Below, piece after piece: positions 21,967-31,935 of a stretch of DNA of 64,000 nt. The DNA lies in assembly GCA_007115705.1 (NCBI GenBank), contig QXEO01000433.1, positions 1,108,803 through 1,172,802 on the forward strand, read 5' to 3'. Origin of the DNA: Dactylis glomerata (lineage: Eukaryota; Streptophyta; Magnoliopsida; Poales; Poaceae). Under the pieces are notes generated by a model, which was not told the origin of the DNA, did not search any database, and saw only the letters and a program-made list of their open reading frames with translations. The first letter of the stretch is position 1. Every line of letters starts with the position of its first letter. A program made the position numbers and the translations under genes.

Positions 21967-24807
21967 ATGAATTCTGAATCTTTTTATGTAGATGCAAATA
22001 ATTCTTATGCTGATGTTGCTAGATTCTTTGATATGAGTACTGTATCGGCTAGCCCTAATTCTTACTATGTGCCGATGCAAAACAGCCTACATCCTTCAAC
22101 TTACTATGATTCTAGCAACATGCATGTATATGCAAACTCTCATGCATCGGCAACCCCAGAAGTTTATATGCCGATGAATAACGTGATGAGTCTAGTTGAC
22201 CAATATGAAACACCCAATGTTATAAATTACAATAACATGCAAAATAATGTTTCATCCTTTTATCCATCGGCAAATAACTTGCAATATTTTGGTTCACCTT
22301 CGCACATGCCGATGGATAGAGAAATTAGCCATGATACTACTAGTTGTTTGAACAATTATTCTCAACCATCGTATGCTGCACCTTATGTTACTAACTTTTC
22401 AGCACCATATGCAACTCCAAATATTCATTATTCGGCTGCGCACCTTCACAATACTTACAGCCGAATAAGTGAAAATTCAATAGAAGATCATGTGCCTTCT
22501 TCTAATACTGTAGCATATGATACACCCCCTAAACAATTGCAGAATTTCGGTAACACCCAAGTGTCATTGCCGAAAAATATCGAGAGATCCGAAGGGCAGT
22601 CATCAAAGGAGTGGGCTGAAGATCTTGTAGAAAAGGTTCTCGAAGCCATAGCTATACAGCGAAAAAATGGTGACTTAATTAGTACAGCTAATTCGGCTAA
22701 TGCCGTGTTAGAAAATACATGTGTCGAGTCAAATCAACAAGAAGAAAATATAGCCAAACCATCTTCGGTTGAAAAGCATCAAAGTGAAGAGGCACAAGAT
22801 ACAGAAAAGGAGAAAGATAAGATATTGGAAGATCATCAAGAGGTGGACCAAGATATTGTTCAGGTTGTGCAACGACCTTACTCTCTCAACATGATCGACT
22901 TTGACAACAAGAAAATACTTATTCGGTCAAATCAGACCGAATCTACCAAAGATAAATTTGTTGTCATTGATGATACCGCTGTGTCAAGAATGATCAAATC
23001 AAAAAATCCAAAAGTAGGAGTGCGGAAAGTCGATCAAAGAAAGAGAAAATCAGCTACAAGAACAATGCCGACTAGTAAACAACTGTTGGACAAGTACACA
23101 TCACGCAAGGCCAACAAATTGCTTAGTCAGCTTGGAGGTACTAAGCGTCATAGGTCCCCTTTTAGATCCGGGGGGCATGAGCGCTGGCGAGGAAACTCAA
23201 ATGAACAGCCGTATTTTCCAATGGAACAAACAAATTGGGGTTGTGCAACTCATATGTATCCTCGGTCTACTTCGCTGGGTTTTAATCATTGGATGCCATA
23301 TCCTACATGGTTAGCACGTTATTTTCGACCGAAGTGGATTCCATCGAGACCTATGTACAGAGGATCATTGCATGAGAAAAGAGCTCGGTTCAACCAGGAA
23401 GCTAGGCCGCAAGATGCAATTGTTGTTCGAGCTGGAAGCAGATCACCTGTATATAGGGCAAATGGTGGCAAGAAGTATAACATTGCACGCAAGCACATGT
23501 CGGTGCCGGTGAAGAGTTCAAAACCGAAGCCTGTAGAAAGCTCACAGGATTTAGATGTTGGTCATGGTCTGAAGCTTGGGAAACACCAGTCAACTAAAGC
23601 TTTCGTAAATGGTACAAAAACAAGTGGTCCTGATGATTCAGTTCAGAGAAAAGATGCTACTAAAAGAGAAAAAGCTTCGGTTCAGTCAGATGGTAATAGT
23701 ATACAGTTGCAGCGACGAGAGCCTGATATGGTTCAGATGGGTATCAGTACTGAGCTAGGCTTGCAGAACGGTGGAGATGAAGTATCTACTGTGTCTTCTA
23801 GTGCTAGTCCAAAGGCTGATTCAATTAGTTCACGTACAAATTCAGCCACGACAAGCAGTAGCGCACGAACATGCAAGACCGTATCACCACTTGGGTTCAA
23901 ATCTAGTATTGGCATGTCTATACAACGTGGGAATTCAAGCAATAGTGGAAGCCAGGAAATTAGAGTTGGTAGCATGCCTAGTCCGCACAGAACTTTCTCA
24001 GCCAGAGATAGGATGTTTGCACAAAGAACATTAGCACATCAGAACATACCAAGGTACTCGGGGGGCAACATGTTTAAGTCAGTTGCGCCAGGTATTTGGT
24101 GCCCACCGGGATTCACGCCTACCCAGAAACGACGAGTGCAGCGGCTGCGAGCATTGGAAACCAGAGAGAAAATAGCTAAGAAGAAGCATGAGGAATGGCT
24201 CAATAGAAATAGATCAAATGGGTCTAACGCTAATCATGCTATGGCATCAGGGAATTCAAAATCAGCTGACAAACGTAGGTCTGATATGGTTCAGGTGACT
24301 GCTACTTTGGAGCTGAGCTTACAAAACAGCAAGGGTAGCAGTAGCCATGCAGAAAGTGGTGTTTCAGGTGATGGACCTAAGCAGGTATGCACCAAAAATA
24401 TTGCAGCCAAAGGTACTAGTATACATGCTGATTTGGAGCCTAATGTGCATACACATCTTGAGGAAGCAATCGTACATTCCAGTACTAGTACTAGTAAGTC
24501 GGTCCATGCATGTGCTAATCCAAAGGCGAGAGGTATCAGGAGATTTAAGGCTGGTGGTTCATCTAATCAGCAGAAGACTTTCTCGGCTAAATACATAGAG
24601 TTTGCAACAAAAACAACAGTATGTCAGTACAGGCCGAGGTACTCGGGGGGCAGTATGATTAAGTTAGTTGAGCCGGGTACTAAACCACGACCTCAATGGT
24701 GCCCGACAGGACTCACACATACTCAGAAACGATGGGTACAACGACTGCGAGCTCCTGAAATCAAAGAAGATATAACTTTGAAGAAGCGCGATGAATTGTT
24801 CAGGTGA
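21967..24807 (+). CDS. Long ORF of nested element, unknown protein (946 aa)
   Basis: An open frame runs from the ATG at 21967 (MNSESFYVDANNSY) to TGA at 24807; the frame is open upstream into the LTR, but this ATG is the first after the primer binding site. Residues 1-220 are rich in Asn, Ser, Tyr and Pro and look disordered. The middle is basic (for example KVDQRKRKSATR). The C-terminal third is an internal duplication of about 186 residues, each copy ending with RYSGG...WCP.G.T.TQKR..QRLRA. I recall the WCP-TQKR-QRLR motif from gag-pol linker regions of grass Tat-like elements, but this is unverified. No CCHC knuckle, protease, RT or integrase motif is present. It probably acts in packaging or as a modified gag; function unknown. 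Confidence 0.75.
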   Translation: MNSESFYVDANNSYADVARFFDMSTVSASPNSYYVPMQNSLHPSTYYDSSNMHVYANSHASATPEVYMPMNNVMSLVDQYETPNVINYNNMQNNVSSFYPSANNLQYFGSPSHMPMDREISHDTTSCLNNYSQPSYAAPYVTNFSAPYATPNIHYSAAHLHNTYSRISENSIEDHVPSSNTVAYDTPPKQLQNFGNTQVSLPKNIERSEGQSSKEWAEDLVEKVLEAIAIQRKNGDLISTANSANAVLENTCVESNQQEENIAKPSSVEKHQSEEAQDTEKEKDKILEDHQEVDQDIVQVVQRPYSLNMIDFDNKKILIRSNQTESTKDKFVVIDDTAVSRMIKSKNPKVGVRKVDQRKRKSATRTMPTSKQLLDKYTSRKANKLLSQLGGTKRHRSPFRSGGHERWRGNSNEQPYFPMEQTNWGCATHMYPRSTSLGFNHWMPYPTWLARYFRPKWIPSRPMYRGSLHEKRARFNQEARPQDAIVVRAGSRSPVYRANGGKKYNIARKHMSVPVKSSKPKPVESSQDLDVGHGLKLGKHQSTKAFVNGTKTSGPDDSVQRKDATKREKASVQSDGNSIQLQRREPDMVQMGISTELGLQNGGDEVSTVSSSASPKADSISSRTNSATTSSSARTCKTVSPLGFKSSIGMSIQRGNSSNSGSQEIRVGSMPSPHRTFSARDRMFAQRTLAHQNIPRYSGGNMFKSVAPGIWCPPGFTPTQKRRVQRLRALETREKIAKKKHEEWLNRNRSNGSNANHAMASGNSKSADKRRSDMVQVTATLELSLQNSKGSSSHAESGVSGDGPKQVCTKNIAAKGTSIHADLEPNVHTHLEEAIVHSSTSTSKSVHACANPKARGIRRFKAGGSSNQQKTFSAKYIEFATKTTVCQYRPRYSGGSMIKLVEPGTKPRPQWCPTGLTHTQKRWVQRLRAPEIKEDITLKKRDELFR
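23723..24806 (+). repeat. In-frame tandem duplication in the nested-element ORF (period about 558 bp)
   Basis: The protein segment beginning PDMVQMGISTELGLQNG recurs as SDMVQVTATLELSLQNS 186 codons later. The motif RYSGGNMFKSVAPG recurs as RYSGGSMIKLVEPG near the end of each unit. The units are diverged, so the duplication is older than this insertion. Confidence 0.7.
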
Positions 24808-26290
24808 GATAGATCTATGGTGCCCCCGAACATGAATTGGAGGGAGAAGCGCATCACGATGGAGGGCAATAGAAATACAGATGACACACTGGCTGCTCAA
24901 AATTTTCAAAATAATAGAGATACACCTACTGATATGAATGTTGATCAATGAGGAGAATACACCATGCATCTCGTTTACAAAGGCATCGGTTGATTTGCAA
25001 CACGGATATATAATATGTTAGACCGATGCTAGTGTTAAGTGGCCACAAAGGCGTAATGAAAGTTATCGTTTCGGAAAGAGCCATATGCATGAAAAATGAC
25101 GACGGGAAGGAGTACATCGTTGCATACTTAAAATCGTCGTTTGCTCGACACCGAGACTCGGTACGTGTTTATAGCAAAGGTATGCTTGTCTTTATCTTTA
25201 TATTATGCATGTACCAAGTTTTAGTCTTAGCTACTTTATAGTACATACATGTGTATTAGTACCAAACCGATGTGACCAAATATATGTTACAACAACCGAT
25301 TCTTAGTGTTAGGATTAAGAGGTGGCTAATAAAATATGGTTTAACATATGAATCGCTGCTTGGTCAAATTATTGCCAATTTTAGTGTTGATCATAGGGTT
25401 AAGAGTGACAAAATTAGTGTTGGTTCATGAAAACTTTATTTTAATAAATCGGTTTGAGGGGTAGAATTGAAGGCATCAGTCATGTATTAGTTTCACATAG
25501 CTATGTTGTTTATGAAACATCGGTCCCTTGGATTATCTAAAGCTGTTTAGACCGATGTTTGCAAATAATTAAGCCTCTGGGTAGTTTCACGATCAAATCA
25601 TGTATCTGGGGAAGAAAACTTCAGAGCTAGTTCTTCAACACACAGCAGGAATCCGGTTACCAAATTGGCAAAGGAAATTATTTCATCATATTAAAAAGCC
25701 GATGTTTGCTGCTGTGTAGAAAACGAGTCCATCTGTTGGATGCTAGTTTGGTATAGCGTGCAACAGTTTCTGGGTCCTTTCAGCAACTAGCAGTACATTG
25801 CAAAGAAGATTCGGTGCATCGGTCATTGACCACCGAATTAGCAAATAAATTAAAACAAGCTGTTTGGAGAGTTTTGGATGTTAAAAGATCCAATTCAAAC
25901 AGGGGATAGAAAATTCGGCAAATGATCGCCGAGTTGGGAAGGTCCATATAGAGAGAGTTGTATGGACTTTTCATGAAAATTCATATTTTGTACAGGCTTT
26001 GAAGGGAGATAAGTTGTGCAAAGCTCTAAATGAAAAATATTGAAAAAGTATTATCCTATCATGTGGTTGTAGGCTTGATGATATCATGGCTGATATATTA
26101 TATGAAATATCGCCCTAAGAAAACAAGGATTATGATTTATTTAGACATTGCCATAAGCAAATATTTGGCCAATATGTTCTTTGAACATCGCCCTAAGAAA
26201 TTATATGGCCGATGAAGTTATTGGCATTGTCATAAGCAACTGTGTATGTGTTTTTGGTCAATTCAATTGTACCAAAAACAGGGGGGCATG
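24808..26290 (+). other. 3' non-coding region of nested element with recurrent CCGATG/CATCGG and polypurine tract
   Basis: 1.5 kb without a convincing gene. The hexamer CCGATG or its complement appears again and again, every 50-150 bp (for example near 24985, 25022, 25266, 25520, 25550, 25700, 25818 and 26213). The region ends in the purine-rich AAACAGGGGGGCATG at 26276-26290, the polypurine tract next to the 3' LTR. Confidence 0.65.
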
Positions 26291-27093
26291 CGTTGATGGC
26301 ACAATTTGGCTAGTTAATTATATCATTGGCCAAATTAATTTAATCATTGATCAAGTTAATTGACTGATAAATTCTTCAATAATCATAATAGAGATTTTGC
26401 ACGGATTAGCAGATACCTAGCACAAGTCCTAGCTGAACTCAGAGATATTCTACAACGATTGCTGCCTGGGACAAGTTCAAGCTGGAAGAATATTTGCAAA
26501 GGTTTTACAGCCACGGAAGGAAGAAGCCCAACAAGAAAAATCATATGCATGATTGGTCGCTTTCATTATCTCTTGTCATTAGCATCCTTGCCGGAATATT
26601 TTATTGTTTCCTTGGAGGCTCGATTGTATTCCTACCTGACCTGGGTTTGGAGATGTCACGTATTAGCTTGCAAATAGACTAGGCAGGTATCTCATATATG
26701 TGTAACCGAATCAATTAAGGACACAAGTCCTATTCGGTTTAGCTTTGGATTTTTATTCCTACACGATACCGCTTCTTTCTTGTACGCAAAGTCCGGCGCC
26801 TATATATAAAGAGGACACGGCCGATTGAGAAGATGATCCAATCGAATCTACAGAATACATCTACCTACTTTGTTTCGCTATTTCTTTTACGTACTTTCTT
26901 TTATCGCTATTCTTCTGCCATGCCCTAGCAGCCCTAGGGTTTGGATCATCTTTGCCGTTTTGCACTGAAAAGCGGTCGTCTCTTCTCCACGAAAGCGAGG
27001 CGATCTTTGTTGCTTTGCTCGGAAAGCATCCGTTCGTCGTCATGAAAGCACGGCGATTATCCTGGTGTTGCGCGGCAGTTTTGCGTGCCAACA
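26291..27093 (+). repeat. 3' LTR of nested non-autonomous element
   Basis: An 803-bp copy nearly identical to 21065-21867. The first base is C instead of T, so the canonical TG terminus is lost on this side, presumably after insertion. It is followed by the GGGGA duplication. Confidence 0.92.
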
Positions 27094-27223
27094 GGGGAAA
27101 GCCCTGCCCCGATGGTGACGAAGTTTTCGCAGCCCCCAGCCTGAAGCGGGACCTTTTTGGTTGCAGAGCGCTCTTAGGTGAACTGGGTCCTCCTCCCTGA
27201 GGGTACCGCGGCTTCCCCAATGC

Positions 27224-27925
27224 TCATGTCCAGCATCGGATGGACCAGGTCCTCGCTTGGAGTAGGCGACGCAGAAGCGGCAAACTTCTTCCCTGTTGAG
27301 CCCTGCAAGTGGGACTCAAGAGAGGCCTTCTTCGCAGCAGCCCGCTCTTGGGACACGAGCTGCTTCTTCCTCGCGAGGTCGCCGGAGTGTTCCAGCAGGT
27401 CTTCGTCAGCAGGGAACATGTGGCGGCCTCACGGTAGACATGCTCCACCGACCGGAGAGCATCCTTCTCGTTGCAGCGCACGGTAATCGTGCCGTTGGCG
27501 CCCGGGATCTTGAGAACGTTGAAGCCATGATGCGTGGCTGCCATGAACCTTGCCAGGGCTGGATAGCCAAGAATGGCATTGTATGGCAGCGCGATGTAGG
27601 CAACGTCGAAGTCGAGGCTCTCGGTCCTGTAGTTGTCCCGGGTGCCGAAGGTAACGGGCAGGTGTACCTGCCCAATTGGCGTTGTAGACCCTTCGGTTAC
27701 CCCGAAGAATGGTCGGGTTGGCATGAGCCGGTGGTACGGCACCTGCATCTTCTCGAAGATCTCGACCGAGATGATGTTGAGGCCCGCCCCTCCGTCGATG
27801 AGAGTGCGACTCACGGCGACATTGTTAATGGTTGGCGTGCACAAGAGAGGAATTGTGCCCATGCCCCTGGTGGAGGCCGGATGATCCTCCTCGTCGAAGC
27901 CGATCTTGCATGTTGACCACTTCAT
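27224..27925 (-). pseudogene. pr: Tat-1 protease region
   Basis: In the same frame as gag after two stops (28118 and one near 27970). The retropepsin active site is seen as LIDGGAGLNII, where the catalytic Asp is present and the usual Thr/Ser-Gly is replaced by GGA, as is common in Tat elements. The flap-side segment NAILGYPALARFMA follows. Homology is lost after the segment ending REAATC, where a frameshift makes the last 60 residues spurious. The sequence down to 27099 is the protease-RT linker, then the nested element's target duplication GGGGA. Confidence 0.8.
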
Positions 27926-28117
27926 TAGGCGGTTGCCGACGTTGGGCTGTGCCGCCGCGATCTCTCGTGACAGCTGCTTGAAGTGTCAGTTGGATAAAGG
28001 AGCCTGAGCTCCACCCAGGAGGCAAGCGGCGAAGTCTCGCGGCTCTTGATAGCCCCCCTGGTTCTCCTCCCGACGATCGTTTGCTCGTGGGGGCAGCGGC
28101 AGCGGCTCGGGATCGGC

Positions 28118-29599
28118 TCAAGACAGACCCTCGCGGCGGCGACCTTCCTCACGGTCGTCGTCGCGGCGATCGCCCCGGGATCCACTCTTGCCGTAGCTGC
28201 GGCCACCCCCGCGGCGCTTGGAAGCACCATTTTCTTCATGAAACTTCCGGACAAACCAACAATCGTCGGTATTGTGGGTGTCCTTCTTGTGGAGAATGCA
28301 GTAGCGGCGACGTCGTCCCTTGTCGCGCTCGGTGCGGTCCCCGCGGCGTTGCTTATGATCTGGCTCTACCGCGAGGACAGCAGCCTCCTTTCGCTTGGGG
28401 TCCTTGGACTTTGGCTTAGGGGGAGGTGCCTCCGGCAGGTTATGCAAGAAGAGCCTCCCTTCCTCGGCCTTGGCGCAGCGGTCGGCGATCTCGAAGAGCC
28501 TGACGACGGAAGTCAACTCATCATTCACGGACAGCTTCTCCCTCATCTTGATGTCGGAGATGCCCGTGGAGAATGCGGAGATGATCTCCTCGTTGGAGAT
28601 CCTGGGGATCTTGTTCCTCATCTGGCTGAAGCGCTGAATATACTGACGAAGCGTCTCGCCCTTGTACTGACGCACCGCCTTAAGATCGTTCTTGGTAGCG
28701 GGGCGCTCGTACGTGGGCATGAAGTTGGCCACGAACTGACGGCATAAATCCTTCCATGAAGTCACGGATTCGTGAGGAAGATTCATGAGCCAAGTTCGCG
28801 GAGCGTCCTTGAGGGCCATGGGGAACCAATTTGCCATGGCACGCTGATCTCCACGCGCGGCCTGGACGGCAACGACGTAGAGTTGGAGGAATTCGACGGG
28901 GTTGGTGGTCCCGTCGTAACGCGCGCCGATGTCCGTCTTGAACTTGTCAGGCCAGACGATGTAGCGTTGCTGGCGAGTGAGCGCAAGACACCCGGGGTTG
29001 TAGATAGGGTCGCCGGGGGTCCTGATGTTCTTGCCAGCCTTGCCGATGTCGTCGATGGCGCGGTCATGATTTTCACGGCGGCGCTCGAGGGAGACGCGTG
29101 CGTCTTCCGGAGCGCGTTGGACGATTTGGCAGCTGGGCTCCCCACGCGGCGAAGATGCGGCGCGGGAAACCTCCCTCTTGGCCTTGTTGGCCTTCCCATC
29201 TCCGGCGCCCGAGGCGCGACACCCCGCCGCCGGATCTGGGTCTCCCGCGCCCTGGGCCCCTCCCTGGGCCGGGTCTTCGTTGGCGATGGCGACGAGTTCG
29301 GCGATTCGAGCGCGCCACCCCTCACGCCCGTCATCGGTGGGTTGATAGTGCAGCAGCTCCTGCGCCATGGCGAGAGCCGGCGCAGGAGACAGCTGACTCC
29401 CAGAACGAGCGCGACAAGTGGCGGTGGCGGTGAAGGAGAGCGAAGGCTCTGTACGCCCGGACGGGAGGTAGGAGGACTCCAGATCTTCCTCCTCTTCCTC
29501 CTCGGCCGAAGCTTCACGACGACGGAAGATGGGCTCGGTTTGCCCCCGAGCAGCGTTGCGACGGTGAAGACGCTCGAGCCTTGCGTTGGCGTCGGCCAT
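28118..29599 (-). CDS. gag: Tat-1 gag polyprotein segment (493 aa)
   Basis: An uninterrupted frame starts at 29599, 35 nt downstream of the primer binding site. It begins MADANARLERLHRRNAARGQ, followed by an acidic low-complexity stretch (residues 30-45). The retrotransposon gag (capsid) domain occupies about residues 216-350, with the family motifs YDGTTNPVEFL, WFPMALKDAPRTW and LRQYIQRFSQMRNKI. Near the C-terminus is a Cys/His-bearing segment, YCILHKKDTHNTDDCW, then a charged RGG-like tail. It forms the virus-like particle in the cytoplasm. The frame ends at TGA (28118), probably a decayed CGA, because the same frame resumes at once towards the protease at 27925. Confidence 0.88.
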   Translation of the reverse strand: MADANARLERLHRRNAARGQTEPIFRRREASAEEEEEEDLESSYLPSGRTEPSLSFTATATCRARSGSQLSPAPALAMAQELLHYQPTDDGREGWRARIAELVAIANEDPAQGGAQGAGDPDPAAGCRASGAGDGKANKAKREVSRAASSPRGEPSCQIVQRAPEDARVSLERRRENHDRAIDDIGKAGKNIRTPGDPIYNPGCLALTRQQRYIVWPDKFKTDIGARYDGTTNPVEFLQLYVVAVQAARGDQRAMANWFPMALKDAPRTWLMNLPHESVTSWKDLCRQFVANFMPTYERPATKNDLKAVRQYKGETLRQYIQRFSQMRNKIPRISNEEIISAFSTGISDIKMREKLSVNDELTSVVRLFEIADRCAKAEEGRLFLHNLPEAPPPKPKSKDPKRKEAAVLAVEPDHKQRRGDRTERDKGRRRRYCILHKKDTHNTDDCWFVRKFHEENGASKRRGGGRSYGKSGSRGDRRDDDREEGRRREGLS

Positions 29600-29634
29600 G
29601 TCGAAGCAGATCTAGGAGAAAACACACCACAGCC

Positions 29635-29652
29635 CCCCTACCTGGCGCGCCA
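29635..29652 (-). other. Primer binding site of Tat-1
   Basis: Minus-strand TGGCGCGCCAGGTAGGGG lies 2 nt after the 5' LTR end. It starts TGG as a site for a tRNA 3' CCA must. It differs from the initiator-Met type, and the primer tRNA was not identified. Confidence 0.7.
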
Positions 29653-29654
29653 AA

Positions 29655-30563
29655 TGTCGATGGATTTCGTGTCGCAAGAACATGGGCTACCACGCGATGG
29701 ACCCAAAGATTCGAACGCAGGGGGCTGAACGTGTGAGATCTAGGATCGCAACGAAGCACGGTGACGGAAGTCTCGAGCTGTCGAATGCACTACGCACTGC
29801 AGAGAGAGAGACGCCGAGCTTTACCCAGGTTCAGGGCCCTCGTGGTGAGGTAACACCCCTACTTCCTGCCTTCTTGTATTGCAACGCGACACCTTGCGAG
29901 GAGTACAAGGTCTTGATTACAGAGTTCTAGCTGGCCAGAGGTTGAAGAACCTGCGTGCCCAGCTAGCAACTTGGAGAAGATCCGATCCCCTCTAAGGGGT
30001 GGCGTCCCCTCCTTTTATAGCGCCAAGGTCCTCCTTCCCCTTATATTCTTGGGGAAGGGGTTGCGACACACATGGCCAAGGAGGGTGGACAGCTGTAGAC
30101 TACACTCTTCTGTAGACGTGGTCTTCGTAGGGTAGTGGCGCCGGTCTACAGGATGGGTGGAGGAAGCTGACGTCCTCCTCTGGCGCCCTGCACCATCCAC
30201 GCTATTTTTAGGGGGGTGGCCAACAACCACTGTGCCGCTTTGGGCAGGCACAGCGAAAGTTGGTCTCCTCCCTGTCGGGGGTAGCGTGGGCGATACGCGG
30301 TCTTTTGTCCTTCATCTTCTTGCTCCGCACGCCAATCGTGCTGAGCTGGCGTGGACTTGGTCTCTCTCTCCTCACCAGCGGGGGCTCGTGAGGAGGTCTT
30401 CTGGTCCTTAGCATTTTCCATCATCGTTCTCCTCACGAGGCGCCTCCTTGTGAGGGTCTTCTCTGTAGCTTGAGTCATTGATTCTCCCCTGGGCTGAAGA
30501 TAGGCTGATGACGGGGCCCAGGAGCAGGTGGACCGGGATACCCCGGTATCCAGAACACCGACA
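29655..30563 (-). repeat. 5' LTR of Tat-1
   Basis: A 909-bp LTR next to the primer binding site and gag, hence the promoter-bearing 5' LTR for this minus-strand element. It is followed at 30564 by the GAGTT target-site duplication. Confidence 0.92.
30012..30019 (-). promoter_or_regulatory. TATA box in Tat-1 5' LTR
   Basis: The minus strand reads GGCGCTATAAAAGGAGG. The same box is present in the 3' LTR at 14814-14821. Transcription would run leftward into gag. Confidence 0.65.
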
Positions 30564-30630
30564 GAGTTACAGAGGAAGAACAATGGTGGAGGTCACCCAA
30601 TGACTTTGAGATCTAGATCTAATGGGTTCC

Positions 30631-31120
30631 TGATGCATGCAAAATACATGTATGATCTTTGTAGTTTATTGATGCATATTCCTACATATTATAATGTTAT
30701 TAGTTCTTATAATCATGTTTTATAGGGATTTTCCATCGACCCCACTTATTTTGGTTATAACTTTGCAAGATAGGAAAACCCTATTTTGCGTATTTTAGCG
30801 TTTCTGGTACCTTCCCAGACTCAAATTGACCTGGGATTTTTAGGGCATTAATATTTTACCACGAGAAGAACCTGGAGGAGAAGAAGTCAACGAGACAAGG
30901 CCCGGATGCCAAATGGGTACAAGTGGCGCAGCCCCCAGCCAGGCCACGCCACCCAACCTCGTTTGGGCCTCGAGCCTCCACTGTCATCCATCTTTGTCTC
31001 CAGATGCTCAGCCTGACCTTAAAATGCCTATATAAAGACCCCTTCATGATCGCGATCAGGAGGCAGCGGAGAAACGCAAAAAGAAGGCTGTTCCAGTGAA
31101 GATTGGAGGGGCAAACCCTG
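30631..31120 (+). repeat. Athila-like LTR fragment (plus strand) after Sirevirus LTR remnant
   Basis: 30564-30630 looks like the continuation of the Sirevirus LTR beyond Tat-1. At 30631 a new LTR-like sequence starts TGATGCATGC. It carries CTATATAAAGACCCC at 31028-31041, about 400 bp in, the same spacing and flanking sequence as the TATA box of the Athila-like LTR at 1290-2951. It stops near 31120, where LTR sequence of the opposite orientation begins. No gene is present. Confidence 0.5.
31029..31036 (+). promoter_or_regulatory. TATA box in Athila-like LTR fragment
   Basis: TATATAAAG followed by ACCCC, matching in context the minus-strand TATA box at 2574-2580. Confidence 0.5.
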
Positions 31121-31935
31121 TGATGGCATGTGGATGACTGCCCAGTTGGGAACCCCAAGAGGAAGGTATGACGAGCACAGCAACAAGTCTTCCCTTAGTA
31201 TGAAACCAAGGTTTATCAAACCAGTAGGAGAAAGAACCAACTTCCGAAGGTTGATGCTCACTAGCTTTGTGACAGCTCCGGATAATTTATATATGGCGCC
31301 TCGTCCAGGGCGTAGCTTTGCACCAGCAGCAACATGGAACCTGCACACAATACAACCAAGTACTTTGCCCCAACTTACAGTGAGGTTGTCAATCTCACCG
31401 GTTTGCTGTAAATAAAGGATTAAGCATATCGAGTGGTAAAAGATTGTAGTTTGCAAGAATGTAAATAAAGCGAGTAAATGGTATAACAACGTAAAAGAAT
31501 GGACCGGGGTCCACAGTTCACTAGTGGTGTCTCTCCATAAGATAAATAACATGCTGGGTAAACAAATTACAGTTGGGCAATTGATAGAATAAAGCAAATA
31601 CAAATGTCATGAGGATCACTATGAGATTCACTTGGGCATTACAACATAATACATAGACCATAATCCAACTACATCTATGACTAATAATCCACCCGCCGGA
31701 TATCATCCGAGCAACCCTTGGGTATTAAGTTGCAAGCAACAGATTATCGCCTTAAGCAAAGTGTGTAATGTAAACAATACAAATGTCCTTGAACACAAGA
31801 TTGTTGTTTTCTCCCTAGTAGCAATAGCACATCTACAACCTTAGAGGTTTCTGTCACTCCCCGAGATTACTAGAGGCATGAACCCACTATCGAGCATAAA
31901 TACTCGCTCTTGGAGTCACTAGCATCTACTCGGCC
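31121..31935 (-). repeat. Athila-like LTR fragment (minus strand)
   Basis: Closely parallels about 1340-2145 of the LTR at the window start. Shared landmarks include CCAGTTGG, GCAACATGGAACCTGCACAC and CCCACTATCGAGCATAAATA. Its LTR terminus on the left is missing. On the right it is cut after ACTCGGCC by insertion of the copia element, whose target duplication would be CGGCC. There are no genes. Confidence 0.75.

Larger units (their letters stand above)
21065..27093 (+). mobile_element. Young non-autonomous LTR retrotransposon nested in Tat-1
   Basis: Two 803-bp LTRs (21065-21867 and 26291-27093) differ at only about six positions by eye. They are flanked by the perfect target-site duplication GGGGA (21060-21064 and 27094-27098). 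The first LTR begins TGTTGATGG; the second has CG in place of the initial TG. A primer binding site, a polypurine tract and one long ORF (21967-24807) are present, but no protease, RT, RNase H or integrase. It therefore must be moved by enzymes of another element. It interrupts Tat-1 between protease and RT and is much less diverged than Tat-1's own LTRs, consistent with a later insertion. Confidence 0.92.
14447..30563 (-). mobile_element. Tat-1: complete Tat-type gypsy retrotransposon (with nested insertion)
   Basis: The LTRs at 14447-15356 and 29655-30563 start TGTCGATGG and end ACCGACA in plus coordinates. A perfect target-site duplication, GAGTT, is at 14442-14446 and 30564-30568. In element order (right to left) it has the 5' LTR, primer binding site, gag, protease, RT, RNase H, a second (archaeal-type) RNase H, integrase, a non-coding spacer, an ORF of opposite orientation, a polypurine tract and the 3' LTR. 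RT sequence, domain order and the second RNase H place it in the Tat lineage. The two LTRs differ at roughly 20-25 positions by eye, mostly transitions. The nested element 21065-27093 lies between protease and RT. Coding frames carry several in-frame stops, so this copy is dead. Confidence 0.92.

Noticed and set aside
28046..29728. Plus-strand frames of 233 and 318 codons opposite Tat-1 gag
   Set aside because: They are antisense shadows of gag caused by GC-rich codons, with no recognisable domain.
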